From positions 1,893,109 through 1,957,108 of the forward strand of contig QANY01002375.1 in NCBI GenBank assembly GCA_003255025.1: DNA of 64,000 bases, written 5' to 3'. Below the pieces are notes generated by a model. The model was not told the origin of the DNA, ran no database searches, and worked only from the letters and a program-made list of their open reading frames with translations. Shown here in pieces: positions 46,651 through 59,061 of this stretch (position 1 is its first letter; every line of letters begins with the position of its first letter). Made by a program: the position numbers and the translations under genes. The DNA is from Datisca glomerata (Eukaryota; Streptophyta; Magnoliopsida; Cucurbitales; Datiscaceae).

Positions 46651-47775
46651 TTGGATCGAGTTTTAGATTTTATAGAACATTAATGAACCATGGCTAATTC
46701 ATGGGCATAATATAAATTTTTTTTATGCAAACTTTTAATCGAATTAAATACAAAACCAACCAATGAACATTCATAATTGTATAAACTTATCGAGAAGAGA
46801 TCAAAACTATTTATACATTTTCTTGTAATAGAGAAACTATGATTTGGCAGGATCCAATTCTATGTCTCGCGTTCCTCAATCCTGAGAATCACAGAGCTTG
46901 TAATGATTTTTGCACCGACAAACACTCGTTAGAATCAGAAGTATATTATTCAAGGATATTAGTAGGAATTGAGTGTGGGCTCTCAAAACAACTGTGGAAA
47001 AGAAAAAAAACTTCTCTTCCCCTATAGATTTCGGTGGCATTGTAGGGAGAGGGAGAGAGAAAAATTGTCTGCTCTAATTAACACACTTATGTTAGGTTTT
47101 TTATGAAACTCTAATGCAATCCCTTATATATTAATTATGAAATCTACCCATTTACTCATATATGTTAAAAATAAAAAAATCCCCTCTTCTTTGACCTGCA
47201 TATGAGATTTTAACATCTTCTCCTGTAGTCAAAATTGTGTCCAAATTCATCCATCTAAACTGATGAATTAAGTTGATCCCTATTAATTAATTAATTTTAT
47301 TTACTAAGTTATAATAATTAGAAAATAAAAAATTAATTAAATTGAACATTAATTTTGGTCTTCACTAATATGGTGATGACACCCATCTCATATGGGCTCG
47401 GGAAGTGCACCCTGGCCCAAAACACATTTTTGGTCCAACTATAGTTGTTTTTCATTCTTGTCCTTATGAGCTACTTCTCTGACCGAATAAACTCATATGA
47501 ATAAAGCTATGAGTTCAAATACTCGACTAATTTATCTCAATAAATTCCTGACTTATTTAATCTCGACATTGTACGACTCCACTATAGGTCAGATACCGAA
47601 TGAACTCTCGATTCATGCGCTCTACATTTTCTGTTGATTTAAATAAAAAATTATATTTAACGGTCCACATAATATTCTACGATATTACCCTTCATGAATA
47701 TCAGTAACAAGAGTGGGGTGTAAAATTATCATTTTACCCCTCTAGTTATTATTTCTTTAACTCATTTATTGATTG
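46651..47775 (-). mobile_element. Family I copia LTR, truncated, minus orientation
   Basis: Starts TTGTTGGATCGAGTTTTAG like the left tip at 659 and runs collinear with the full LTR to GATTGTGAACAA, equivalent to about 1750 in that copy, where it stops. Its first 800 bases are the inverted partner of 52205-53013. The 47800 boundary carries another short piece of LTR tip (TGCTGGATCGAGTTTTAG). Confidence 0.8.
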
Positions 47776-47779
47776 TGAA

Positions 47780-48463
47780 CAACATCCGCCACGCGCTAAT
47801 TGCTGGATCGAGTTTTAGATTTTTGAAACTTGTTATTCAAATTTATAAAGAGTTATGATTTTTGAAAAGGCAAAGAAAAATCCAATTTTTCCAAAAACTA
47901 AGTGGGATGATCTTTTATGTTGAAAAGTTCTCATGGTCCCCAACGTAAACTTGATCGTGACATGAAGAATGGTTTAGAGCTGCCCTAGTGATCCTCTCTT
48001 TACTGGAAGAAACTTGGGAATCGTGTGTTTTTAGTCATCGAGTTGCTTGTGAAGCTAAAGCTTCTAAAGGAAGTGGTGAGGCGGGACGGTCCCTAGACGA
48101 ACAGTTAGTTCATGGCAACCTTTAAAGCCGATGCATTACTTAAACACTTAGACTGAAACACATTGGAACCTCTCATAGGAGCTAGTCAATGGGACTAAGA
48201 TGACCAAAACCATTTGTGATTGGTTGAGCTAGATCTAGTGATATCTTGAGAAGCATTAACCAAACAAGAAGCGTCTCGATGTGATAGGAGGTAGCTCAGG
48301 CGTTGTCCTTAGATGGACGTGCTATCATTGGTGATTGTATCATCATGGAAGAAATATATTTTTATTAGATTTTTAAAATATTTAAGTATCTGCATCATGT
48401 ATCATACTTTTCTAAATGATTAAGTATTTATTTACACAACTGTACTTATTCTTTTAGGTAATC
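47780..48463 (+). mobile_element. Family I copia 5' leader, plus orientation
   Basis: Reverse complement of the leaders at 4171-4829 and 57292-57880, including ACTAAGTGGGATGATC and AGTCATCGAGTTGCTTGTGAAGC. There is no 5' LTR in the correct orientation before it; instead a 24-base piece of an LTR tip in minus orientation adjoins it, so the left end was rearranged. Confidence 0.75.
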
Positions 48464-51400
48464 ATGTCTTTATTCCTACTCTCAACAATCTTGAATGCAA
48501 ACAAACTCACTGGTGAAAATTACGTTGATCAGAACCGTAACCTTGATATCGTACTTATGGTAGAAAAGCACAAATTCATGTTCACCACCCCTTCTTGGCT
48601 GCATTCTGATAAGATCGTCAGATGTTATATCTTAGCATCAGCTAGCAATGCATTGCAACAACAACATCAGAACATGGAGATCGTCGCTAATATGATGTTG
48701 AACATCACCAAATTGATCAGGGATCAGGGTCGCCAAGCCAAACAAGCCGTTATGTGAAACTTCATGAACTGCCTCATGAAACCCAAAACTCCTGTCAGAG
48801 ACCATATGATGCTGATCATTAATTATCTGAATGACATGGAGATCATGAGATCCAGGTTGATATGATCCTTGAAACATTGCCAGATACTTTTGAGAAATTC
48901 AAACTTAATTATTTGATGGATAAGTTGAGGTACTCTCTTCCAGAACTGATAAAGTTGCAAGCTACTGAGACTCTATTTCAGAAGGGCAAGAAGGAAAATA
49001 GAGAGGTAAACTTTACTAAAAATAAGTCTTCCACCTCTGGTGCCAAAAAGAAATACAAGAGAGGTCCGAAGAAAGCTAAGAAGACGAACTCAAAAGCTGT
49101 TAAAAGCAAGGGCCCTGTGAAAGTTGACAAGTCAAAAGACAAGAGCCATCATTGCGGAGTCGCTAGCCATTGGAAACATAATCACCCGGATTATCTCAAG
49201 GAGATGAAATCCAAAGGTACATTACTTGTAATTGAAGCATATTATGTGGTTGACTCTACTTTTTCATGGATTACAGACTTTGCAGCCACTAACCATGTTT
49301 GTTGTTACTTGTAGGGCTTCATGGAAAGTAATGGTTTAAAGAGGCCGAGTTGAGCTTCCGTTGGAGGAATGGAGCACTAGTATCGACAGTATTAGTTGGC
49401 TGTTAAATTATTTTTTAAGAACGGGTATTTTGTTTTGCACAATGTTTATTAGATCCTCATTTTGGGAAAAACTTTATTTCAGTTGCTAGTTCATTTGAGC
49501 AAGGATTTTCTTTAATTTTATTGATAATGATATTAGTATTTTTAGAAATGATTGCTTGATTACTACTGCACATATGATAAACAACATTTTCTATATAAAA
49601 CCAAAAGTTCCAATGATATATGACACTGAGATAAATATTGATTTATAAATGGATAGTAAAATATTGAGGTCTGACTCAATCGATCTAATATACTTGTAGC
49701 ACTTGCGTCTTGGTCACATTAGCCTAGACAAGATTAAAAGACTTGCAAAGGATGGTCCGCTGCAAACCTTAAGTGTGGGATCACTACCCACATGCAAACC
49801 CTGCATAGAAGGCAAAATGACCAAGAGACCCTTTTCAACAAAGGGTGAAAGAGTCACCCAATGCCTTAAACTCATAAATAGTGAGGTATGCGAACCATTG
49901 AATATCTAATCAAGAGGTGGCTATGAGTATTTTGTAACCTTCACAGATGACTATTCACATTTTGGACATGTTTATCTAATGCGCCTAAAGTCTGAAACAT
50001 TTGAAAAGTTCAAAAAATATAAGGCTATGGTTGAGAAGTAATTAGAGAAACAAATCAAAGCACTACGATGTGATCGTGATGGAGAGTACTTGCTAGAAGA
50101 GTTCGAAGACTATCTGAAGGAAGAAGGTAATCTTTCTCAGTATACAGCACCAGGCGCTCCATAGCAGAATGCTGTGTTAGAGAGAAGAAATCAAAATCTG
50201 TTGGATATGGTTAGATCTATGATGAGTCACTCAACCCTCTCATATTTGTATTGGGGATTTGCCTTGGAAATAGTGGCATATATTCTGAACCAAATTCTGT
50301 CAAAGAAAGTGCCTAGTACACTATATGAAAGATAGAGTAGACAAAAGTCATTCATAAGCCACCTTAGAATATAAGGATGCCCGACACATGTGCTGAGACC
50401 GAAGATGGGTAAGTTGGACAGTCGATCATAATTATACCTTTTTATAGGATATACCAAGGCAACAAAGGGATATGTCTTTTATAGTCTGACCGACATGAAA
50501 ACATTTGTAAGCATGATTGCTCAGTTTCCTGAAGAGGACTATATAATAAGTTTTAACCTGAGAAGCACACTTATACTAGAGGAATTATTGAGTGGGAGAA
50601 CACCAACTCCCTAATCAATCATGGAAGAACCACAGCAAGAGCCAGAGCCTACAAAGCCTCGACGTAATAAGACGGTTATGAAAAAACCCGACATGTACAT
50701 GTCTTACGGAGATGCCTTGATAGCAGTCTCAGATAAGGATCATGATGAACCTGTTTTCTACTCGGAGGCCATGGTTGATCCTAAAGCAAACCTATGGCAA
50801 GACGCCATGAACATCGAGATACAATCGATGTACTCCATCGAAGTCTGAAAATTTGTAGATCTTTCTGAAGGGGTAAAACCCGTAGGGTGTAAATGGATTT
50901 ATAATAAGAAGAGAGGTCCAGATGGGAATGTAGAGACATTCAAAACTAGGCTTATAGCCAAGTTCTACACCTAAAAAGAAGGTATATACTATGTGGATAC
51001 CTTCTCACTGTTGGCCATGCTTTAATCCATCTGAATCCTCTTGTCCATTGCTGATCCCCTCAATTATGAAATCTGGCAGATGGATATCAAGACTGCTTTT
51101 CTGAATGACAATCTTGAAGAGCACTTTTATATGGCTCAACCAGATGGGTTCATGGAGAAAGGCCAAGATGGTAAAGTTTGTGAGGGGAATACTATATTTA
51201 TAATCCAACTGTTGAAGTATATTTATAAACTTAAGCAAGCGTTCCATTCGTGGAATACTATATTCGACGTAACTATCAAGAACTTCATTTTTAGCAGTTA
51301 GTGGACGAACCCTCTGTGTATAAGTTGATACACAAAGGGAATTTGGTTTTTCAAGTCTTGTACATGGACGATATTCTATCATTGGGAATGATGTATTAAA

Positions 51401-52112
51401 ATTATTTGATGTCAAAATATGGCTTACAAAGTAATTTCATATGAAGGATCTTGGAGAAGTTGTTTTTGTCCTAGGTATTCAGATCTTCCGGGATCGGAAT
51501 AACAGACAGCTGACACTTTCCCAAGCATCTTATATTGATTAGGTGATAGATCATTTTTGTATGCAAGACTATAAGAAATGATATCTTCCCTTTAGACATG
51601 GAGTCAACCTCTACAAGGAGCAGTCTCCCAAGACTCTTCAAGAAGAAGACATGAGAAAGATTCATTATGCCTCAGCCTTAGGAAGTCTCATGTATGTATG
51701 TTTGCACTAGGCCAAATATTTGAGCAAAAAGTCATGGGTGTGGTAAGTCATTTCCAATCTAATCCTAGACTCACGAATTTGAATGTTATCAAGCATACCT
51801 CAAGTATCTTAAGAGAACTCGGAACTACATGCTTGAATATGATGGGTTATACCGACTCTGATTTCCAAGAGAACAAGGACTGTAGGAGGTCCACTTTAGA
51901 TCACTGTTCATCCTAAATGGTGGAGAAATGGTATGGAGATGTATCAAAAAATCTTGCATCATTGATTTTACCATGGAAGTTGAGTATGTGGCGGCTTGAA
52001 AAGCTGTAACGAGGTTGTCTGGCTTAGGAAGTTCCTAAAAACTCCAGAAGGTTTATCAGATGCTGACAAACTCATGACATTTTATTATGACAAGAGTGGG
52101 ATTGTAGCAAAA
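48464..52112 (+). pseudogene. Family I copia gag-pol, full order, broken frames
   Basis: Gag: MSLFLLSTILNANKLTGENY, LDIVLMVEKHKFMFTTPS and QQQHQNMEIVANMMLNITKL (48464-48757), then DTFEKFKLNYLMDKLRYSLP and a lysine-rich tail with a damaged zinc knuckle HHCGVASHWKHNHP (48862-49314). Protease: WITDFAATNHVC, where the usual DSGA is DFAA. GAG-pre-integrase: MRLGHISLDKIKRLAKDG, CKPCIEGKMTKRPF (49703-49909). Integrase: FVTFTDDYSHFGHVYLM and LRCDRDGEYL in another frame (to about 50330). Linker to 50850. Reverse transcriptase: DPKANLWQDAMNIEIQSMYS, YEIWQMDIKTAFLNDNLEEH and VLYMDDILS (YMDD site near 51360). RNase H: MGYTDSDFQENKDCRRST (51845-51895), SGIVAKR at about 52100, where it runs directly into LTR sequence, so its last part and the polypurine tract are deleted. 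At least a dozen stops and shifts. Confidence 0.92.
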
Positions 52113-53013
52113 AGATAAATTAGCCGAATATTTGAATCTCATAGTTTTATTCATGTGAATCTATTCGGTCTCAAGAGTAGCTCATAAGAGCAGGAATGAA
52201 AAACAACAACAGTTGGACCAAATATGTGTTTTGGACCAGGGTACACTTTCCAAGCCCATATGAGATGGGTGTCATCACTGTATTAGTGAAAACCAAAATT
52301 AATGTTCAAATTAATTATTTTATTATTTTATAATCATTGGATAATTAGTAAATAAAAAAATTAATTAATTGATTGATATGGATCAATTTTTTTCATCAGT
52401 TTAGACCGATGAATTTGGACACAATTTTAGCTCTAGGGGAAGATGTTAAAATCGTATATGCAAGTCAAATGAGAGAGGATTTTTTGTTTTTAACATATAG
52501 GGGTATATGGGTAAATTAAATAGTTAATATATAAGATATTGCATTAAGGTTGCATAAAAAATCTATCTTAAGTGTGTTAATCAGAGCAGAAAAAGCTTCT
52601 CTCTCCTCTTCTTACTATTGTCGCCGAAATCCATAGGGGAAGAGAAACAATTTGGTTTCTCTTCCACATTTATTTTGAGAGCCCACACTCAATTCCTACT
52701 AATATCCTTGAGAGATATGCTTCTGATTCTAACGAGTGGTTATCAGTGCAAAGATCAATTACAAGCTCTGCGAATCTCAGGAACGAGAAACGCGAGATTG
52801 AGAATTCGATCCCGCCAAATCATAATTTATCTATTACAAGAAAATGTATAAATGATTTGTTTCTCTTCTAGATATGTTTATATGATTATGCATGTTCATT
52901 GGTTGGTTTTATATTTAATTCGATTAAATATTTGCATGAAAATGTTTTATATTCCACCCATGAATTAGTCATGGTTCATTAATTTTCTACAAAATCTAAA
53001 ACTCGATCCAACA
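52113..53013 (+). mobile_element. Family I copia 3' LTR, 5' truncated, plus orientation
   Basis: It ends AACTCGATCCAACA at 53013, the family I tip. It starts in mid-LTR (AAATTAGCCGAATATTTG), fused to RNase H codons. It mirrors 46651-47540 in reverse complement over its whole length. The 77-residue ORF at 52618-52851 is part of it. Confidence 0.8.
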
Positions 53014-55640
53014 TTTATTCCATGCACCTACTTTCCTACTCCGACAATGAAGTAGGGTCTAAAAAAACATCATCCTGGACGGTTTTCTCCACAATACGAA
53101 TCAAACAAACGCCTAGTGTAGGTTCCATATTTTGTCACCAACAACAGCTCCTCGTGACGATAATGGCACCAATATCGCCAACCTAAAAACTACAAAATTG
53201 CCATTTCAATCAATTGTACTCCAATCGCATGTCATCATGACATATCAGCGCCGCATTGTATCTCTACACTGAATGGTCGTGCTATGTTCGTACTTGGTTG
53301 AAAAGACTCATGATTGCAAAATATTATAGACTTTCAACGTAGAGAACACATTCACGTTGCAAACTTCGTGTCATGCAGTCGTATTACATCCTTACAGTAT
53401 CCAGTCATGCTATGTTCCTACTTGATTCAAGAAGTTTCGCAATTGCAACATAACACAAATATGCCCACTCGAATAATGAAACACAAGAATTTTAAGAAGT
53501 AACACCCATCATCACAACAATGAAGACTTGATGGGGGGTTCATTAAGTAAGATCACTGACACATATAGAGAAGATATATAAGTTCAATTGCTACACATTA
53601 AATTTCCACATGGGGCTAATGTACATGCATTTACCCTCATTACTCACATAGTTGATCTCTATGACTTTGACTCACCATGGTGGTACATGATCGCTCCTAT
53701 GAGCTACTATCAAGTGTCATCATTGAGTTTTCAACGTGATTGCTCAATCCACGTCAGCGACCGACCTACATAAATATTTCTTGTATTATTTACTCCTTTT
53801 ATATATTTTTTCATACTTTTTTAACTAATAAGTCAAGTGACAAAAACTAAGTCGGTCCCTTGCCTGAGTGTTGTGATCTGGTAGGATTGGAGCGAGGTTA
53901 CACTCTATTGGTAAAGACATCCCTTCACCAAAATAATCTCTTTGATGGTCGTAGATGCACTGACTTTCCATTTAGGAAGGGACATAGCTGTTAGAATATC
54001 TCTCGGGCAGGGTCTCAAACGAATCCTATCTATATCGTCGATGTGGCACGTTAACCATGTTCTTCCATCTTTGATTCGCGATCACTACACGTGAGACATG
54101 ACTTAATGTGAAAGATAGCTACATGATGATTGGACGTTGCCAGCTTAGCGAGCTTGATGATATGTCATTACATTGGGTCCACTATCAATTAGTCAAAGGA
54201 TTAGTTAGAGTGGATTCCGCCCGGAAGATCTCTCTAAATTCATCCTCCCAAAGATCATTTTCTCACATTTTACAAGTTGGTTTAAAGTACTCGTCCTTCA
54301 CCATTCAAATCCCAACCTCCACATTCCCGTATCATATTTATTGTATCTTTACATCACACCTATAACAACGCTCACGTGACATCAGAGTTTACTTCCTGAA
54401 CAAACATTACACTCTTTGTAAAAAGAAAAAAGCCAATTTTCTATGAAAAACACTTTTTTTAAAATTGACCGAAAAACCGTTTAAAAAAGCCATATAACCT
54501 TTGACTACATTTCCATAGGACCATTTTCCCCTATTTCCACTAGGGTTCAAACCCATTCAGCAGAGAAGATGGCTTAGCTAATATAGTAACATCCATTGAA
54601 GCACAAAGTGAAAACCAAGATTCTAAATTGTTTTTTTTTTTTGGCGTGCGGGGAACCTGTTTGATTATTTTCCTCAATGAGTTTTTACCTTCAATTTTCC
54701 TGTACGCCAACCGCAACATCCCATTCTTCATCTTTAGCCATGCATGCCAATACCCATCATTTGTTGTTAATATTCTGCATCTAGCTATGTGCTCTTGAAT
54801 CATATTTAAGGCGAAGACTCAAAGCCATTGCTCCGAGGTGTGGCTCCTCTGAAGTGGGTACAGATGAAGACAGCTTGTAGATAATTGCTTGTATTAATCA
54901 GAATATTAACAACAAATGATCTTACCCTATACAGGGGAATAAGAGAAAACAGGGTAACTATCGAACTGTAGTCTAACGTTAGATAAGGTTTTTTATTCAG
55001 TTTAAAAAAGTTTTGTTTTGGTCATAGGAAATTGAACGTTGATATTTTTAACTGTGTACTATTTTCAATTTAGCGGTGTTAACTTAAAAAGAGTGTTATT
55101 TGCTACTTTATAAAGTTTAATGGTGTAATAGGCTAAACACAAAGGTTGTGGTTGTTATTTGTCTTATGTGGCAAAGATTGTGATAGTAAGTTGCATTTAA
55201 CCCTTGAAAATATAATGTCTCACTAATAATGTTACAATATTATTGACTTTTTAGACGTGCTATTACCTGATTAGCTTATGACAGGGTAATGAGTAGCTCA
55301 TCCTCATTTTGATGGGAGCTAAGTATTATTAAAAAAAACTCTCAGTATGGTTATTTATTGATGAATGACAGAATTTATATGAAGATTGTTTACCGATTCA
55401 ATTATTGATTACGCAAATGAATTTGAATTGCGTGATTTTTTTTGAATTTTGATTTCAACTATGGCAATTATGATTAGTTTATTAGTTGCCTACTATGGTT
55501 TTACCAAGATATTGTGGTTCGGCTGCATCTTTTCACAATTTTAATTTGGTACGTGAGAAGATTTATGATATGTATGCAATTGTATATTAACGTAATTCAC
55601 TATAATACAATTCAAATTATGATTAGTTTGCAATAACTGC
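53014..55640. other. Unassigned intergenic sequence
   Basis: Short ORFs only: 54108-54365 (plus), and 54540-54803 (minus, reading WHAWLKMKNGMLRLAYRKIE, unlike any family I know). Moderately AT-rich. No LTR tip, LINE motif or tandem repeat recognised. Old decayed repeats are likely but cannot be named. Confidence 0.45.
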
Positions 55641-55644
55641 CACA

Positions 55645-56890
55645 AGCTAAAGCCTCAATGCCAGGTCCTGTTGTCTCTCTCTCCAAGGGAGTTGTTGTCA
55701 CATGGGCTAAACCTAGTTTTTTTTTTCTAGATTGTCCCTCGATTTCCCATTACTGTCTTGGGCTCCGACGAGCCCCTTCAATGGCATGGAACGTTGGAGA
55801 AGATGTGAGATTTGTTGAGGTGGATAAAGATTCTTTTCAAATCTAATCAGGATATCTCGTTCGTGATTCAGAACGGTCCGTGGTTTTTCGATGAGCAATT
55901 ATTTGTTGTCAAACGATGGGCCCCTGGCTTCGGATCCGAATCTGAATTATTCTTCTGAGTTTTGGGTTCAGATCTATCAACTTCCCCTCGAATGTAGAAA
56001 TAGCAAGATTAGAACCATTCTTGGAAGGAAGATCGGGAATGTTGTGGAGTCAGATGAATGCTTTAGTAAGAATGGTTTCGAGCTAAGCAGATATATCCGA
56101 GTGAAGGTTGAATTGAATATTACCAAACCTCTCCAACGAGGTTCTATTATCAACTTTGAGGGGAGGAAAAAATGGTGTTGTTTCAAATATGAACGGCACC
56201 CCGGTTCTGCCGCTACTGTGGAAGAATTGTCCACACAGATCAATCTTGTAAAGACAGAGAAGCTTTCTTGAGGTTTTGGTAAAAATCCTTCAAATTTCAG
56301 AGGGAAAGCTATTGGAAACCGAGACAGAAGAGGTCGTTCGAGAGGTTCAGATTGGGACAACAAACATTATGATTCTGAATATCATCATGAGTGGAAGGTC
56401 CCTTACAGAAATCTCCCTCATGATAATGGCGAGAGTTCTCATCTATCTCATGAAGATTCAGACAACGGAGGCCATCTCCCGGATGAAATCAATGGATCGC
56501 GCGGCTGCTGTACTTAATGGAGAAAATCTCCTTGGAAGAATCGACTATAATTCAGATCCAGCCTTGAATGACCCCACCAGAATAAATGAAGCTTTTGTGT
56601 TTGAATTGTCAGGGTGTGGGAGCCCCCTGACAATCCACTATCGAAGAAGCTTCTCAAGCTTCACTCCCCAGATGTTTTGATGCTAATTGAAACAAAAAAT
56701 TGTCCCAGAAAATTGGATAACGTTAAAAGGAATTTGGGGATCAATTTTATGCTGACACTTGACCCTCGTGGTCTTAGTGAAAGATTCAAGTAATGATAGT
56801 TTGTGAAAAAATTTTGGGGTCAATTAAAGTACTAATGAAATTACTCGGAGGGAGCAATTTTCAGTGCTTCAGAATCGTTTATCGGGTCTT
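55645..56890 (+). pseudogene. LINE ORF1 (DUF4283-type) and start of ORF2 endonuclease
   Basis: ORF1 begins near the ATG at 55658 with a serine-rich start, then AWNVGEDVRFVEVDKDSF and, after a shift, the DUF4283 core QDISFVIQNGPWFFDEQLF and VVKRWAPGFGSESELF. The frame moves to 55891: WVQIYQLPLECRNSKI and GRKIGNVVESDECFSKNGFE, then a CCHC knuckle CRYCGRIVHTDQSC in a further frame (about 56205-56250), and a basic tail rich in Arg and His. ORF2 starts at about 56600 with GCGSPLTIHY and LHSPDVLMLIETKN, the first endonuclease block with the catalytic E. It stops at about 56890; the reverse transcriptase is missing. Frameshifts make it non-functional. Confidence 0.9.
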
Positions 56891-56934
56891 GTACTTTTAT
56901 CGGATCTTCAGAATCGTTTATCGGATCTCCAGAT

Positions 56935-57243
56935 GTTACTTTTGGTGATGTTCAATATCATATCAGCGGTGGTCTCAAAGTTTTGATGCTGTTGTCGTAA
57001 CACATTGCTCATAGATGCCAAGATGTAACATATGAAGATCTCATCAGAACACAACCAAGAAACATAAGCATCATTTTCCTCTTGAGTCAATTCAGCAATA
57101 GGTTCAAGGGGACAAGGGGTGGTGAGCACAAACTTGTGCTTTTCTACCGTCAGCACTGTATCAAGATTTTGTTTCCAATCCACATAATTTTCACTAGTAA
57201 ATTTGTTCGCATTAAGAATAGTTGAGAGAGGGGATATCGACAT
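56935..57243 (-). pseudogene. Family I copia gag N-terminal fragment
   Basis: MSISPLSTILNANKFTSENY, VDWKQNLDTVLTVEKHKFVL, TTPCPLEPIAELTQEENDAY, YILASMSNVLRQQHQNFETT and DMILNITK, reading left from 57243. It is the best preserved copy of this gag start in the window and keeps the ATG and the YVDW motif. It is cut at about 56935, where it meets LINE-side sequence containing two copies of CAGAATCGTTTATCGGATC. Confidence 0.88.
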
Positions 57244-59061
57244 GATTACTGAAAAGAATAAATAAAGCGGTGTAAATAAATGCTCAATCATTTAGAAAAG
57301 TATGATGCATGATGCAACTACTTAAATATTTAAAAATCTATCAAAAAATATTTCCACCATGATGTTACGATAAAAAACGATAGCTTGTCTCATCAAGGGA
57401 CGAAGTCCAAACTATCTCCTATCACATCGACACTCTTCTAGTTTGGTGAACTCTTAAATGTCTCCACATCTAGCTTAACTAATCACCAATAGTTTTGGTT
57501 ACCTTGGCCCCGTTGATTAGCCCCTAAGTGGGGATTCCAATGTGCTTCAGTCGAAGTATTTAACCAACGCATAGACTCAAAAAAGTTATTATGGACTAAC
57601 AGTTTGTCTATGGGATGGCCCAACACTTCCTTTAGAAGTCTTAGCTTTTCAAGCAACTCGATAACTCAAAACAACACGACTCTAAAGTTTCTCCCATTGA
57701 AGAGAGGACCGTTATGGGCGATTCTAAACCATTTCTCGTGGTACAATCACGTTTGCGTTAGAGACCTTGAGAACATTTCAACGTAAACGACTCTCTCACT
57801 TAATTTTTGAAAAAATAACCTTTGAATTTTTAGTTGTTTTTCAAAACATAACTTTTATTAATTTGAAAACGTGATGAAATTTATAAATTATTTATTTAAT
57901 TTTAAATCCAAATTTAAAATCATAGCCATTATAAATTTTTCATTGTAATCAAATTATACTCATTCTAATTAATCTACAAAGAATCACGTACACGCTACAT
58001 GCCAATTTGATATTGGAATATCCCTAGTTTTATATGGCATGTTATATGATGATACACGATTAAAATTAAATCATACATTTAAAATTAATCTCCCTATTAA
58101 CTCATTTCTAATTACAAATTAATTTACAAATCTCCATGGCATCTATAATTATCTATTTGTCGTTCAGGTTGTCCCACAACTTTGTAACTCTTTACAAACG
58201 TCCATTCTCATTTTAAAATCAAATTTAAAATTCAAATTTCAAAAATTTGATTAAAACCTTTTAATTAAGGAAAACTATTTTCCTAATTAAATAATCTCAT
58301 TAATTATCCTCCCTTTTTTCCCTAAAAACAAAATAAAAGAAAATAGATAAAATTAATAATTATCTTTGAATTCAAAATTTAAAAGATAACAAGATAAAAT
58401 ATATAATTATCTTTGAATTTAAAATGATCATTTATCCGTTTAAAATTAAAAATTTTAAAGATAAAAAAATTAGGAAAAGTGTTATCGTGAAATATCACAA
58501 GGTTTCCTAAACCCTAATTATTATCGTCTAGGGTTTTACAAACCCTAGTCACCATGCACTGGAACAGTACCGCGTCCGCTGGAACAGTAACTCTGACGCA
58601 AACAGTAATTCTGTCGTGAAAAGTAATTTCAGTGTGAGCGGTGATTCTGGAGTGAACAATAATTTCGGTGTGAACATCCGCATGAACAGCCATTTTCGAT
58701 GACTTCTCAGTGGCGGTTTGCGACGACGGTATCGAGGCGACGACAATTTTGCATCGAATTTATAACATTACAAGTTTTGCAATAAAATAAATTACATAAG
58801 ATCTTATGCCTCAAATCCGGCGTACATCAATTCTAAATAAAAATAAAAATTCCTAGAGCCAATTAGGGATTCAATCACATAATAAATTCAAAACAGTTTT
58901 GAATCTACTATACAAAATCATATGTCAATATCCAAAAAATTCACGATACGATTTTGAATCTACCATACCAAATCATCTGCTAATAATATCCACAAAATTC
59001 ACAATACGTTCGTTTCAAATATCAATATACATAATCAAGAACATATTACTCTGATACCAAT
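57244..59061 (-). mobile_element. Family I copia 5' leader with primer binding site
   Basis: 1.8 kb of leader. At 59048-59059 the minus strand reads TGGTATCAGAGT, eleven of twelve bases of the plant initiator tRNA-Met primer site. The sequence at 57860-58500 is very AT-rich. 58555-58690 holds about six or seven degenerate 18-bp units of the type TGAACAGTAATTCTG. This leader is the most complete of the three family I leaders. Confidence 0.8.
58555..58690. repeat. 18-bp degenerate tandem repeat in the leader
   Basis: Units such as TGGAACAGTAACTCTGACG, AAACAGTAATTCTGTCG, TGAAAAGTAATTTCAGTG and TGAACAATAATTTCGGTG follow one another in phase. Confidence 0.75.

Noticed and set aside
54540..54803. 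87-residue minus-strand ORF as a conserved protein
   Set aside because: No family resemblance and nothing around it supports expression; left as unassigned sequence.
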